Origin: Ascaris suum
Lineage: Eukaryota > Nematoda > Chromadorea > Rhabditida > Ascarididae
Reading direction: 5' to 3'
DNA length: 64,000 nt
NCBI GenBank assembly: GCA_013433145.1
Contig: CM024187.1
Coordinates: forward strand, 7,208,826 to 7,272,825
Shown here: positions 55,101-58,145 of the stretch, piece by piece
How the letters are laid out: every line of letters begins with the position of its first letter
How positions within the stretch are numbered: position 1 is the first letter of the stretch
Position numbers and translations under genes: made by a program
Notes under the pieces: generated by a model
Told to the model about the DNA's origin: nothing
The model's database searches: none
What the model saw: only the letters and a program-made list of their open reading frames with translations

Positions 55101-56153
55101 AGCTCGTAAACGTGCTACGTGAAATGGATAAAAATGGAATATAATTGCTGTATCATCAAGTCGTATGCAGAATTGGCCCGCAAGAAGATGAGTCGGTTTT
55201 CAAAAAGGAAAACTGGAGCAGGTTTGAGCGTTAAGATGTTCATCTTCGTAGATTGAGTGTTATCACATTTGAAGATTCAAAGAGAAGAATTTCTACGTTG
55301 TAATTGAGCACGTGTAGATTACTCACGCGATCCGGATATCATTACTTCCGTAAGCATCCTCACGAGGAAATTCTTTATTCTTTTTGGTGATTGTAGACGA
55401 GAGAAGTTCCCTCTTGCTCCTCTCCCCCACTCTCTCCTCCATCCTTCCACCTTTTCTTCTCGACAGTAGCTTTGTCTCACGTGGTTAGCTCACTACGCCC
55501 GAAAGCCGTTGAAAGAAACGAATTAAAGCGGATAAAGTTTCGGTTGTGGCATGATGGATGTGATCTGAAATGATGTTTGAAGGTGACCAAATCGGACCTA
55601 TACGTTGCATTCGGATTCTTTCTTTCAGCCAGGCAGTTCCCCTTTCCAAGGAAGTCTTTCTACCCACTCGAAAATGCATTATGCATAATAAATACCTGAT
55701 ATTGTTAAAACTGTGGCGAATATACACTATGTAGTGAAGAGTGAATTTACTATTATATTCACCTCAGTAAAAGAAGTTTTAGAAGCGTAGTGAACGCCAA
55801 CTCATACTTAAATGCGAGAGAACTGATTTGAGACGTGGTCAGCTGTGTCTGGTTATCGAGTACGTTTTCTTGTTTTCCTTCAACGCAGTGCTGGTTTAAA
55901 AAAGTTGCTTAAGTCGTATAGAAACACTTGAGTTAATAGGCTAAATTTGCAGATTTGGAATGTGGACACTGCTCCACAACTAGTATTATCGTTGAACGGC
56001 GAACATGCTGCTCGTGGGGGCTTCAGCTTGCGTCAGGTCGCCTCAGGCGGTATTCAAGGTGTACAACAGCTTTTCCTTGACGCACAGATGCGTCTCTTCT
56101 CATGCGGTGCTGACTGCTCGTTAAAATGTAGACCACTTTCGACACTCATCTAA
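1094..56153 (+). CDS. rbc-1: Rabconnectin-3 alpha / DmX-like protein (DMXL1/2, RBC-1 orthologue), 5' partial, 60 exons
   Basis: Very large WD40 scaffold. In animals this family pairs with WDR7 (Rabconnectin-3 beta) in a RAVE-like complex that promotes V1/Vo assembly of the V-ATPase on synaptic vesicles and endosomes, so it affects vesicle and endosome acidification and Notch signalling. Visible in order: N-terminal WD40 blocks (exons 1-21), the Rav1p_C-like core (22-33), an acidic variable middle, and a C-terminal WD40 propeller (54-59) ending FSCGADCSLK, close to FSCGADGTLK in human DMXL2. The sum of exons is about 9.5 kb (about 3,150 codons), near the usual family length. The N-terminal 80-90 residues are not seen and are probably upstream. 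Phase matches at almost every junction. Between 8.4 and 24.2 kb several exons need one-base corrections, so the locus as given does not translate continuously; assembly error is favoured over pseudogene. The identification is secure, but individual boundaries are predictions. Confidence 0.93.
1462..1659 (+). CDS. rbc-1: rbc-1 exon 2: N-terminal WD40
   Basis: 66 codons from KLNYRWYETQSLAI to MFSIAEE, aligned to the human KCQWLKTGQFF...QLW region. The acceptor chosen is TTTAAG at 1456-1461 in phase 0. A stronger-looking CCCTAG acceptor before 1411 is also in phase and would add 17 residues without similarity. Donor GTTCGT. Confidence 0.75.
2273..2308. repeat. Short inverted repeat, 9-bp arms
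   Basis: CAGCACTTC at 2273-2281 is complementary to GAAGTGCTG at 2300-2308, with an 18-base loop, inside intron 2. Function unknown; it may be chance. Confidence 0.5.
2824..2840. repeat. Poly-G tract (G17)
   Basis: 17 consecutive G in intron 2, followed by more G-rich sequence up to about 2865. This could form a G-quadruplex. Long G tracts of this kind are a known feature of C. elegans, where the DOG-1/FANCJ helicase is needed for their stability. Confidence 0.95.
4929..5094 (+). CDS. rbc-1: rbc-1 exon 3: WD40 repeat
   Basis: Encodes LVPAWECVWSIEMA then YSTDGTLFATCGVNDRMVKIWY, matching human WKCVWQC and WSPDGEYFATAGKDDCLLKVWY. A typical WD40 blade ending in the W-Y motif. The only phase-consistent donor found is GC (AAG|GCGAGC) at 5095; G+AT then gives a codon at the exon 3/4 join. 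Confidence 0.85.
5941..6046 (+). CDS. rbc-1: rbc-1 exon 4: WD40 repeat
   Basis: VQFSFTYLQHPLPVCGFEWR corresponds to human TQFSFVYLAHPRAVTGFSWR. It begins with two bases after a TTTTAAG acceptor and ends TCA AG before GTAAGT (phase 2). Confidence 0.85.
6143..6151. repeat. Poly-G tract (G9)
   Basis: Nine consecutive G in the intron between exons 4 and 5. Confidence 0.85.
6615..6824 (+). CDS. rbc-1: rbc-1 exon 5: WD40 blade and linker
   Basis: RCVQNVLLTWCEDNTARIW aligns with human GSVCNVLLTSCHDGVCRLW. A basic and Ser/Asn-rich linker follows. Acceptor GATTGCAG; donor GTATGC leaves two bases (AT). The reading frame stays open to a GTAAGT at 6892, but that end is out of phase with the next homologous block. 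Confidence 0.75.
7830..7981 (+). CDS. rbc-1: rbc-1 exon 6: WD40 region
   Basis: Starts after TTTTGCAG at 7829 in phase with exon 5. It contains IVHFHLAASINAEN, matching human LCHFHIAASINPAT. The donor chosen, GTTGGT after a single G, joins exon 7 as AEN-DCLLVP, comparable to human DIPNVLV. Confidence 0.7.
8446..8621 (+). CDS. rbc-1: rbc-1 exon 7: WD40 region, with a one-base break
   Basis: The first part reads DCLLVPSMENTLAG and the second EEPFAVHWLNNKELVYG (human FVVHWLNNKEFHF). The two parts are in different frames. The switch sits at the GGGG run 8483-8486, where one G appears to be missing. Acceptor TTTTCAG, donor GTAAGT. Confidence 0.75.
9213..9409 (+). CDS. rbc-1: rbc-1 exon 8: Ser/Pro/Thr-rich linker
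   Basis: 65 codons rich in Ser, Thr, Pro and Ala (for example SADPSVDSAPSTSSAP), at the position of the long charged linker in human DMXL2. Similarity is weak, but both splice phases fit (two-base entry, phase 0 exit at GTAAGT). Confidence 0.7.
9780..9898 (+). CDS. rbc-1: rbc-1 exon 9: WD40 repeat
   Basis: LDVLIKQWLKSNDVLFAIHP then VDGSLLSW matches human KIETLLTEWNKNPDMLFTIHPVDGTFLVW. Acceptor TTTTAG; donor GTTCGT after TG, completing the WD tryptophan codon with the first base of exon 10. Confidence 0.9.
10384..10578 (+). CDS. rbc-1: rbc-1 exon 10: WD40 region, with a one-base break
   Basis: TVEWLDDAYRQPTVSFTSRF and PSAFPLTDAASLNP match human HVKYLDEY...VSFSSRIPVAFPTGDANSL. The frame then meets TGA at 10490. 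One base on, the frame EYVNPHDPLYVDVIQRHLPS is open and is the only one in phase with exon 11. An extra T in 10488-10490 explains this. Donor GTAAGT. Confidence 0.8.
11414..11589 (+). CDS. rbc-1: rbc-1 exon 11: WD40 repeat
   Basis: LTSHENGSLNLWHLSVDE, then ILNISHASRMCGHRFQ, matches human KHVDGSLNQWAV and VLTVSHKFRYCGHRFH. Acceptor TATACAG, donor GTTAGT, phase 0 exit. Confidence 0.9.
12485..12700 (+). CDS. rbc-1: rbc-1 exon 12: WD40 repeat, with a frame break
   Basis: VVAHPVLPLMLTAS and GAELILWRIN (human NSELILWRVD) are in one frame. ICKSGGVRELARMTA and SLAWIPAILP (human LSKSGGVSELARINS, NVAWIPTLLP) are in the next. The switch lies at 12590-12602, next to GGGG 12597-12600. Donor GTAGGT. Confidence 0.8.
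13414..13568 (+). CDS. rbc-1: rbc-1 exon 13: WD40 region
   Basis: CTLGSVCNSPSSCFVASEGG and LQVYQAIVDAAGLLAEIY match human STLGSLSNSPSACFVASDGK and LRLYQAVVDARKLLDEL. Acceptor ATTGCAG; exits with one base at GTAGTT. Confidence 0.9.
13569..14081 (+). other. Intron 13 with two exon-like ORFs
   Basis: Two short open stretches begin right after good acceptors (start 13635 after ATGCAG, stop 13709; start 13826 after TTTCAG, stop 13909). Neither resembles DMXL nor fits the phase between exons 13 and 14. The rest shows no feature. Confidence 0.4.
14082..14227 (+). CDS. rbc-1: rbc-1 exon 14
   Basis: FNVASTQSTAKPGCVLRLTQ matches human FNIVSQQSTARPGCIIELDA. The acceptor GTACAG at 14081 is the only one of the clustered CAGs in phase with exon 13. 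Donor GTATGT, phase 0. Confidence 0.8.
14760..14935 (+). CDS. rbc-1: rbc-1 exon 15: WD40 region
   Basis: NNLLLLHVFNERLVLG and FSDRYFIVAVERIG match human TQLLHVFQEDFIIG and FSEKFFLVVIEKDG. Phase 0 entry, two-base exit at GTGGTT. Confidence 0.85.
16359..16417 (+). CDS. rbc-1: rbc-1 exon 16: WD40 strand
   Basis: A small exon reading LRMWSLNVASQQPQPIRNY, equivalent to human ILHMWHLHLKSVQ. Acceptor GTTGCAG, donor GTCAGT; phases agree on both sides. Confidence 0.8.
16638..16863 (+). CDS. rbc-1: rbc-1 exon 17: linker
   Basis: A poorly conserved acidic and Ser-rich segment followed by AAQLVLQSQKVCDQELSLPE, the counterpart of human SKLILSSRLVYSQPLDLPE. Acceptor TTTTCCAG; donor GTATGT leaves GC. Confidence 0.8.
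17081..17158 (+). CDS. rbc-1: rbc-1 exon 17b: extra symmetric exon
   Basis: 78 bp, one-base entry and two-base exit, so it can be included or skipped without changing the frame. It encodes about 26 hydrophilic residues including NLSKGPLAERQRKAQEWLY, not present in human DMXL2. Acceptor TTTTGTGCAG, donor GTACAC. It may be a nematode insertion or a cassette exon. Confidence 0.55.
17741..17830. repeat. 90-bp foldback (inverted repeat) in an intron
   Basis: GAGCAGACGC at 17741-17750 is exactly complementary to GCGTCTGCTC at 17821-17830. The inner arms AAACTCCTGTTT and AAACAGGAGTT also pair, with a T-rich left arm against an A-rich right arm between. A compact long hairpin, possibly a small foldback element or a pre-mRNA structure. 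A second short hairpin (CCCTG...CAGGG) follows at about 17838-17857. Confidence 0.85.
17962..18151 (+). CDS. rbc-1: rbc-1 exon 18: WD40 repeat, with a one-base break
   Basis: GHLPSSSLYPACKAPYVLLS then SCSDEHI matches human GHLSSSSIYPVCLAPYLVVTTCSDNKV. RFWKCAKADAP then SWHKWG (human RFWKCCMEA..., HWKKW) continues in another frame. One base is missing at 18041-18044. The start at 17962 (CCCGGCAG) is the one in phase. Confidence 0.8.
19113..19303 (+). CDS. rbc-1: rbc-1 exon 19: WD40 region, with a one-base break
   Basis: IFSVSAAHSGRFACAYLPEG matches human VAVSCSYTGRLAVAYKQP. VGVFECESSGGVEWLREDTL matches VCIFECESTGGSEWVLEQTI in the next frame. An extra G in GGGG 19175-19178 is the simplest cause. 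The 3' boundary (GTTAGT at 19304) is uncertain. Confidence 0.75.
19542..19560. repeat. Perfect 8-bp hairpin
   Basis: AGCCGTCA-AGC-TGACGGCT within the intron between exons 19 and 20. It is short and could be chance. Confidence 0.5.
19687..19816 (+). CDS. rbc-1: rbc-1 exon 20 (tentative)
   Basis: Fills the gap before IDWVSTEDG. It contains GHLLISYSQI in one frame and SRRISNKSCI in another, comparable in position to human NLFVYSKSDALLSKDRYLIP. Needs at least one correction (TTTT 19783-19786), perhaps two. Acceptor AATTGCAG; donor GTACAC leaves one base, in phase with exon 21. Confidence 0.4.
19817..22701 (+). other. Intron 20 (2.9 kb)
   Basis: No further homologous block is expected here. It holds a G16 tract (21796-21811) and an exon-like orphan ORF at 21654-21757. 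The antisense ORF 22445-23080 lies partly here and partly opposite exon 21. Confidence 0.5.
21796..21811. repeat. Poly-G tract (G16)
   Basis: 16 consecutive G in intron 20, followed by AGAGGG. Confidence 0.95.
22702..22922 (+). CDS. rbc-1: rbc-1 exon 21: end of N-terminal propeller
   Basis: LVRIDWVSTEDGSHILTVGI matches human LVHLDWVSKEDGSHILTVGV almost exactly. RRAPLRKASSLANP follows. The frame is open throughout. However, MFTQVSRG in another frame resembles human IFMYGRLSG better, hinting at two compensating indels at about 22788 and in the G6 run 22809-22814. Donor GTGAGT. Confidence 0.85.
24100..24387 (+). CDS. rbc-1: rbc-1 exon 22: start of Rav1p_C-like core, with a one-base break
   Basis: TKLWIPREIVEVEVK, then after an apparent extra T at 24174-24177 VRWLCIRYLELQSADGLPPL and LTWVRDGLLIVGMHSEM. 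The latter matches human LSWVRDGILVVGMDCEM. Acceptor ATACAG. Donor GTTCGT at 24388 is the one in phase with exon 23. Confidence 0.85.
25438..25581 (+). CDS. rbc-1: rbc-1 exon 23
   Basis: A basic, Ser-rich segment (LTMPTLNISPSHSMLDQLSK) at the place of human FKSNMLARKSVVEG. Similarity is low but the phase fits both neighbours. Acceptor GTTGCAG, donor GTTTGC. Confidence 0.75.
25843..26053 (+). CDS. rbc-1: rbc-1 exon 24: Rav1p_C-like core
   Basis: DEGLFEAARLASPILPQYHP matches human DGGLFEAAHVLSPTLPQYHP. KAILLHVLNCLK matches KAILSHLVKCI. This is a hallmark DMXL block. Acceptor ATATTTAG, donor GTTATC, phase 0 exit. Confidence 0.93.
26439..26705 (+). CDS. rbc-1: rbc-1 exon 25
   Basis: 89 codons; LSRAASIRKMSV and then YDELDGIAPLPLYLLMSADN match human LSRTISVSGS and YTEIDSIPPLPLYALLAADQ. 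Phase 0 at both ends. Acceptor TTTTTAG, donor GTTACT. Confidence 0.92.
27538..27748 (+). CDS. rbc-1: rbc-1 exon 26
   Basis: Starts with an acidic stretch (ETEQEEEDLDEVLGMDDEF), then FTARHNRLLTDFLTHTHLPG, which corresponds to human EHARVLSSHLMHSSLPG. Acceptor CTTTCAG, donor GTTAGT, one-base exit. Confidence 0.9.
28762..28860 (+). CDS. rbc-1: rbc-1 exon 27
   Basis: LSSVDQMHLLAVADTLSHFS matches human LTRLEQMFLVALADTVATTS. A GAG acceptor (TTGTTGAG) is the only one in phase. Donor GTGCGT. Confidence 0.9.
29018..29192 (+). CDS. rbc-1: rbc-1 exon 28
   Basis: TVDECGLRFLMAMKQHEYLL matches human TLDECGLRYLLAMRLHTCLL. Acceptor ATTGCAG; donor GTTCGT after two bases, in phase with exon 29. Confidence 0.93.
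30071..30242 (+). CDS. rbc-1: rbc-1 exon 29
   Basis: NIIWALHSETETELLNAIPG and WNELRSLGVAWWLKN match human FAWAFHSEAEEELINMIPA and WSELRAMGIGWWVRN. AAG acceptor (TTGTTAAG), donor GTTAGC. Confidence 0.95.
30952..31050 (+). CDS. rbc-1: rbc-1 exon 30
   Basis: LAKAAFQQNQDPLDASLYYL then AMKKKNVLTHLFR matches human VAKAAFQRNNDALDAALFYLSMKKKAVVWGLFR. Phase 0 at both ends. Acceptor ATTTTAG, donor GTTCGT. Confidence 0.95.
31856..32020 (+). CDS. rbc-1: rbc-1 exon 31
   Basis: FNEERWKKAALKNAFVLMGK then QRFQHAAAFFLLAGSLRDAL is the most conserved block of the window (human FNEDRWRKAALKNAFSLLGK, QRFEQSAAFFLLAGSLKDAI). Phase 0 at both ends. Confidence 0.97.
32667..32872 (+). CDS. rbc-1: rbc-1 exon 32
   Basis: LSKLHDLQLAMVVIRLYEND matches human LEKMEDIQLAMVIARLYESE. 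It ends in AQSLHASR, joined to DPFERS. Acceptor TTTGCAG, donor GTTCGC. Confidence 0.95.
33239..33440 (+). CDS. rbc-1: rbc-1 exon 33
   Basis: DPFERSMAFWHLKEYSRAAA then FYSFLRNHPLVVRQRL matches human DPFLRSLAYWVMKDYTRALD and FYNYLRTHPLLIRRNL. Acceptor GCTGCAG; phase 0 exit at GTGGTC. Confidence 0.95.
34246..34458 (+). CDS. rbc-1: rbc-1 exon 34
   Basis: ERRLYFRTASAHMASGCPIL then ALDVLMRLPRNI matches human ERKLFFTTANAHFKVGCPVLALEVLSKIPKV. The initial ATG is an internal codon. Acceptor TATTCAG, donor GTATCA. Confidence 0.95.
34459..35952 (+). other. Intron 34 (1.5 kb)
   Basis: The flanking exons are both in phase 0 and bracket a region that is poorly conserved in the family, so a small missed exon cannot be excluded. 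I see no homologous block. Confidence 0.5.
35953..36126 (+). CDS. rbc-1: rbc-1 exon 35
   Basis: NAFDWSAPSNVIQNDQLELK then WSDDEEEAIE parallels human YDWSQPIVKVDEEPLNLDWGED. The start follows TTTACAG in phase 0. The end could be at GTGACG (chosen) or six bases earlier at GTTAAG. Confidence 0.85.
36779..36847 (+). CDS. rbc-1: rbc-1 exon 36
   Basis: A 23-codon phase 0-0 exon (ENGEAIAQNRSFVNHDRLTH) between strong sites: acceptor TCTTGCAG, donor GTTTTT. It sits in the variable acidic region, so support is from splice sites and phase only. It could be a cassette exon. Confidence 0.6.
37324..37458 (+). CDS. rbc-1: rbc-1 exon 37
   Basis: LDIIAQHLKFVASIRIMMEE then LSTLASGFEVDGGQLRFQ matches human VDVIAEQLKFRACLKILMTELRTLATGYEVDGGKLRFQ. 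Phase 0-0. Acceptor CTTTCAG, donor GTGATT. Confidence 0.96.
37817..37947 (+). CDS. rbc-1: rbc-1 exon 38
   Basis: LFKWLEKEVDVLKEVCDYES matches human LYNWLEKEIAALHEICNHES. An acidic tail (MDESDDVDEVIPEQ) follows. Acceptor TTTTTAG, donor GTACCT. Confidence 0.95.
38582..38595. repeat. Poly-G tract (G14)
   Basis: 14 consecutive G in the intron between exons 38 and 39. Confidence 0.95.
38791..39029 (+). CDS. rbc-1: rbc-1 exon 39
   Basis: RRRRWLRSNQKLLRSFTSYC then TLHSAQNYRLTSALMELLLL matches human ERRKSWLQKNQDLLRVFLSYCSLHGAQ and VRMELKFLL. The AAG acceptor (CTTTAAG) is the only in-phase site seen. Donor GTAGGT. Confidence 0.88.
40429..40595 (+). CDS. rbc-1: rbc-1 exon 40
   Basis: PVVNSFPLLVASVSSCKMFV then HFIENQCSDLVLTIVEF corresponds to human PLPTTLPLLSASIASTKTVI and YLNNHIHDILYTIVQM. 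Acceptor TTTGCAG, donor GTATTC. Confidence 0.88.
41567..41673 (+). CDS. rbc-1: rbc-1 exon 41
   Basis: VYKLYNLCQGLSSCLYQSLC matches human VHTLHSLAASLSASIYQALC. Exits with GG before GTATGC, completing the Gly of exon 42. Confidence 0.92.
42549..42714 (+). CDS. rbc-1: rbc-1 exon 42
   Basis: KWPGVDNLVALLNREKDEEA then PQLRLLLAETFVA matches human QWPGVSSLINLLSSAQDEDQPKLNILLCEAVVA. A different frame is also open at the 5' part, but the phase with exon 41 decides. Acceptor TTTTCAG, donor GTACGT. Confidence 0.93.
42715..44069 (+). other. Intron 42 (1.36 kb)
   Basis: Joins AETFVA to VMMSLFSYAFT, contiguous in the human protein (EAVVAVYLSLLIHAL), so no exon is missing. No feature seen. Confidence 0.7.
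44070..44226 (+). CDS. rbc-1: rbc-1 exon 43
   Basis: WLYRLAAHVIDAKQFANAFG then GGGEKKLK matches human LFRLAAHPLNNRMWAAVFGGGVKLVVK. Acceptor TCTGCAG; donor GTTTGT leaves one base. Confidence 0.9.
44676..44809 (+). CDS. rbc-1: rbc-1 exon 44
   Basis: A Ser/Thr/Pro-rich low-conservation segment (PVTPRRSSTSAAYATTSDSP) ending SSAFRAKFHAK, at the place of human RPSYKEKF. The weak acceptor AAATCAG fits the phase and avoids the TAA just upstream. Donor GTTCGT. Confidence 0.75.
45248..45388 (+). CDS. rbc-1: rbc-1 exon 45
   Basis: 47 codons, phase 0-0. VPPGTTKSSSVEASGVSEQI, then YRWVPPNKNIVQLFAEK, near human LSMWDYFVAKPFLP. Acceptor TTTGCAG, donor GTGCGT. Confidence 0.8.
46001..46220 (+). CDS. rbc-1: rbc-1 exon 46
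   Basis: GVDYDSDEQQSDVEMEEDEG, an acidic stretch, then NNPDGYAWLLMRVALVHQQL and REFITLAGFD match human VIYDSDESIHSDEEDD, DPNSYSWALLHLTMVKLVL and NFFPIAGLEF. Acceptor GTTGCAG; one-base exit at GTTAAC. Confidence 0.93.
47041..47193 (+). CDS. rbc-1: rbc-1 exon 47
   Basis: LPAIAPRIDAVFKLLNSWAQ then QLSETLNDFPGGCPSDI corresponds to human LPVTSPLGIAVIKNLENWEQILQEKMDQFEGPPPNYI. AAG acceptor (GAATTAAG), donor GTATTC. Confidence 0.88.
47796..47962 (+). CDS. rbc-1: rbc-1 exon 48
   Basis: EPGNTPFESDEPAALPVRRL then WAYLVRQEHLTRIFIRYIF matches human EPENTPFKSRDSSALPVKRLWHFLVKQEVLQETFIRYIF. Acceptor TTTACAG, donor GTTCGA. Confidence 0.95.
48146..48265 (+). CDS. rbc-1: rbc-1 exon 49
   Basis: EEERVKPEGTSTDSEQSMVP then FKIIQREHEPIAAFACSQ parallels human AKVIHKESDMIMAFSVNK. 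Phase 0-0. Acceptor ATTTTAG, donor GTGAGG. Confidence 0.9.
48884..49045 (+). CDS. rbc-1: rbc-1 exon 50
   Basis: WIVVSTTRELQEMDISSFFD matches human EIVLASTHDVQELDVTSLLA. A variable segment follows. Phase 0-0. Acceptor ACACAG, donor GTTGGT. Confidence 0.9.
49344..49403 (+). CDS. rbc-1: rbc-1 exon 51
   Basis: 20 codons, phase 0-0 (DNDDYQLLMDSGRRTASANF), in the variable Ser-rich stretch before the C-terminal propeller. AAG acceptor (TTTTAAG), donor GTATGT. Supported by phase and location rather than similarity. Confidence 0.6.
50159..50251 (+). CDS. rbc-1: rbc-1 exon 52
   Basis: 31 codons, phase 0-0 (PCTGKRPELKSPAYGERWLD), at the place of the human Ser/Pro-rich linker. Acceptor GCTGCAG, donor GTATAA. 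Confidence 0.6.
50859..50903 (+). CDS. rbc-1: rbc-1 exon 53
   Basis: A 45-bp exon, phase 0-0 (MTPFIVDRSRRALLK). Joined to exon 54 it gives ALLKLLKRQVGG, comparable with human ASVLMKRNLHN. Acceptor TCTGCAG, donor GTATTT. Confidence 0.7.
51550..51610 (+). CDS. rbc-1: rbc-1 exon 54: start of C-terminal WD40 propeller
   Basis: LLKRQVGGIRRMDSHPSLPY matches human LMKRNLHNVKRMTSHPVHQY. Acceptor AATTTCAG, donor GTAAGT, one-base exit. Confidence 0.92.
52523..52617 (+). CDS. rbc-1: rbc-1 exon 55: WD40 repeat
   Basis: YLSGSSDGSIRLWEWGVGQP matches human YLTGAQDGSVRMFEWTRPQQ; the first codon is split with exon 54. Acceptor GTTCAG, donor GTAATC. Confidence 0.95.
53222..53335 (+). CDS. rbc-1: rbc-1 exon 56: WD40 repeat
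   Basis: VTKVIFSANGNKLAAVDGDG then LLSLWQASHG matches human VTRLYFNSQGNKCGVADGEGFLSIWQVNQ. Phase 0-0. Acceptor CTGCAG, donor GTGAGT. Confidence 0.96.
53877..54080 (+). CDS. rbc-1: rbc-1 exon 57: WD40 repeats
   Basis: KCHSKSAADVKFVGSSSSVL then VTAGLSSGDQNVALWDTLMP matches human QCHSKATSDFAFITSSSLVATSGHSNDNRNVCLWDTLIS. Phase 0-0. Acceptor TTCCAG, donor GTGCAG. Confidence 0.96.
54787..54951 (+). CDS. rbc-1: rbc-1 exon 58: WD40 repeats
   Basis: IVSGGRHGEVCLWDIRQRQL matches human LISGGRKGHVCIFDIRQRQL. VVIAGSNDGDIK ends the exon before GTGAGT. Phase 0-0. Confidence 0.97.
55953..56153 (+). CDS. rbc-1: rbc-1 exon 59: last coding exon, with stop
   Basis: IWNVDTAPQLVLSLNGEHAA completes a WD40 blade. 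RLFSCGADCSLKCRPLS matches the human C-terminus RLFSCGADGTLKTRVLP. Stop TAA at 56151. The tail is about ten residues shorter than the human one. Acceptor TTTGCAG. Confidence 0.96.
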   Translation: MWNVDTAPQLVLSLNGEHAARGGFSLRQVASGGIQGVQQLFLDAQMRLFSCGADCSLKCRPLSTLI

Positions 56154-57381
56154 TTTATTCACTAATATTTATTAATTATCTGTGGTTGTGATCACGATAT
56201 GCGGAGTAATAGTTGCATCCATCAAATGGTTGATTAGAAATTGAGCTGAAAATCACTCAGAATGTCCACTGAAGAGCTTTTGATTCATGTTTCGAGCTAT
56301 TATGCGTTTGTTAGGGGCAGAGAAAATTGAGGAAGTCGCCATGAGGTGGATAAAGTTGAGGTTTGTGTTGGTTGTGTTCCGTGGTTGTGTTCCACAGTCG
56401 GGCTTGTCATTTCTCCTGAAATGGTTAGAGTACTAGTTGTCGAGTGCATACTCACTAACGACTCCATGTTTGGGTCACTTTTGTCTCTCCTTGTGCAATT
56501 GTGTTTTTTCTTTTTGAGTAACAGACAACCGGCCAATGTTATCTCACTTTTTAAAGGACAAACGCTTTGCATAGTACTGTTGTGCGTTGGAAGTCGATTC
56601 GCTTTTCTCTGCTATTTTCACGTTCACTGTGCCACTGAGGTGATTGCGATTAGCACTATCGTTCCATATATCGGAATTTATTTTCAGTGGCGAACCACTA
56701 ATATAATTCACAAACTTTGTTCAGTATTGTAGGTGGAATGCAATATTAGCCACGCTGTGAATAATCATTTGAAAGAAGTTTCGTTCTTTTCCATTGAGAC
56801 GGTTCTGTTAAGTACGCCACTGACGCATTAGTCAAACTGTGTCATTCAAGAGGTTCGAAAATCCTTTTAAAGAAAGCTCACGAGAGTAAATTTTGGTGCA
56901 TTTTTACTCACAAAATTATATAGGTCTGAGTAGTCGTCGGTCTTTCTATATCAGGCAGAAATATGGCTTGAGTATTCCGTGGTGGTTTTTGTGCCGGCGA
57001 GTTTTTCGTTAACTTCGGAGGCAATGTTAGCGCACTGAGCAGTGAATGAAATTCGTGCATTTAAGCGACATTTCGGTTTGTGGGCTAGGGGCACAGTCAT
57101 GGGGCATCCTCACGCTTCGATAATCATTGCAGAAGTTTGAGGGTGTCTGATGATGACTTCATGAACCGAATCGTCGCTTAAATCTGCCACTCTTCATTGC
57201 GTCCTTTGGCTTGATCCGGAGTTAATACCATAATACCATATATATATATAGAAGCCTTTCGCGATCTCGTTGCCGATTCGTGTCAGCGGACTTGTCGCAT
57301 CCAAATGCCGACGGCGAAAACGAAAAGTAACTAAAGTGTCCATCGACAAGCTAGCTCATTACTAACCCATTCTGTAGCTGC

Positions 57382-58145
57382 TCATTTTATACCTCTGCAG
57401 CAGCAATCAATGCTGCATCGGCTGTTTGTCCTTAAATGGAAGCTTATTGAACACCTATAAGGCACCAGAATTGCCTCAGGCCGCTTCCAGTGTGCATATC
57501 CCCGCCTCATACGCCGATGCATAATCACAGTGACTAACTTGTCGACCAACAGTTTCGTAACCAGCGTTTTCGTCGGCGAACAATATCGATGTAGGAGAGG
57601 AAGACCGTCCCACCATGGAGACCGTTCTGCAGCGAGCTTGCGCCCTTGGAAAATTAATGGGCTTAGCAGGTGCCGAAAGTAGGAGGTTGTCATCCCGAAC
57701 TATAGATACGGGCTTCTGCTGTGCTGCAATGAGCTACTTAAATGTTTTTTGTTTGGATAGGAGTCTTATCTGCATTGGCCCAAGGAGAGGGCTTTCAGCG
57801 GGAGGGGAGGAGAAAGGGACCTCGCCGAAGCGGTGGGGCGACCGCCTCTTTATGGGACGCCGCACCACATTAGAGAAATCGAGAGACCTTGACGGGGAGC
57901 GATTTCTCGAGGCGGAGACCCCGATGGAAAAGTTTTCCCAATGGCGGTTCTTTCGAGGATCGAGTAGTTCGCACCACAATAGCCTCAGCTCTTTAGTGCA
58001 TTCTCACTTCAGTTCTGTGTTGAACATCGCTGCGTTAATGCTATCGCTTGAAACTAGTCGTACAGTGTGGTGCGTGAAGCCAATAACTTTTCCAGAGCAC
58101 GGGTTATTGATTCATATTGCCAAAAATGCCTGGTTTTGTGAGTGA
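57382..58145. other. ORF-rich stretch on both strands, unidentified
   Basis: A 176-codon ORF on the plus strand (57615-58145) overlaps minus-strand ORFs 57382-57693 (103 codons) and 57734-57979 (81 codons). The stretch looks somewhat more GC-rich than its surroundings. I recognise no domain in any frame. It could be an eroded mobile element, an exon of an unknown gene, or chance. Confidence 0.25.

Noticed and set aside
57615..58145. Calling the 176-codon plus-strand ORF a gene
   Set aside because: No domain, signal or splice evidence, and competing ORFs lie opposite. Kept only as an unidentified region.
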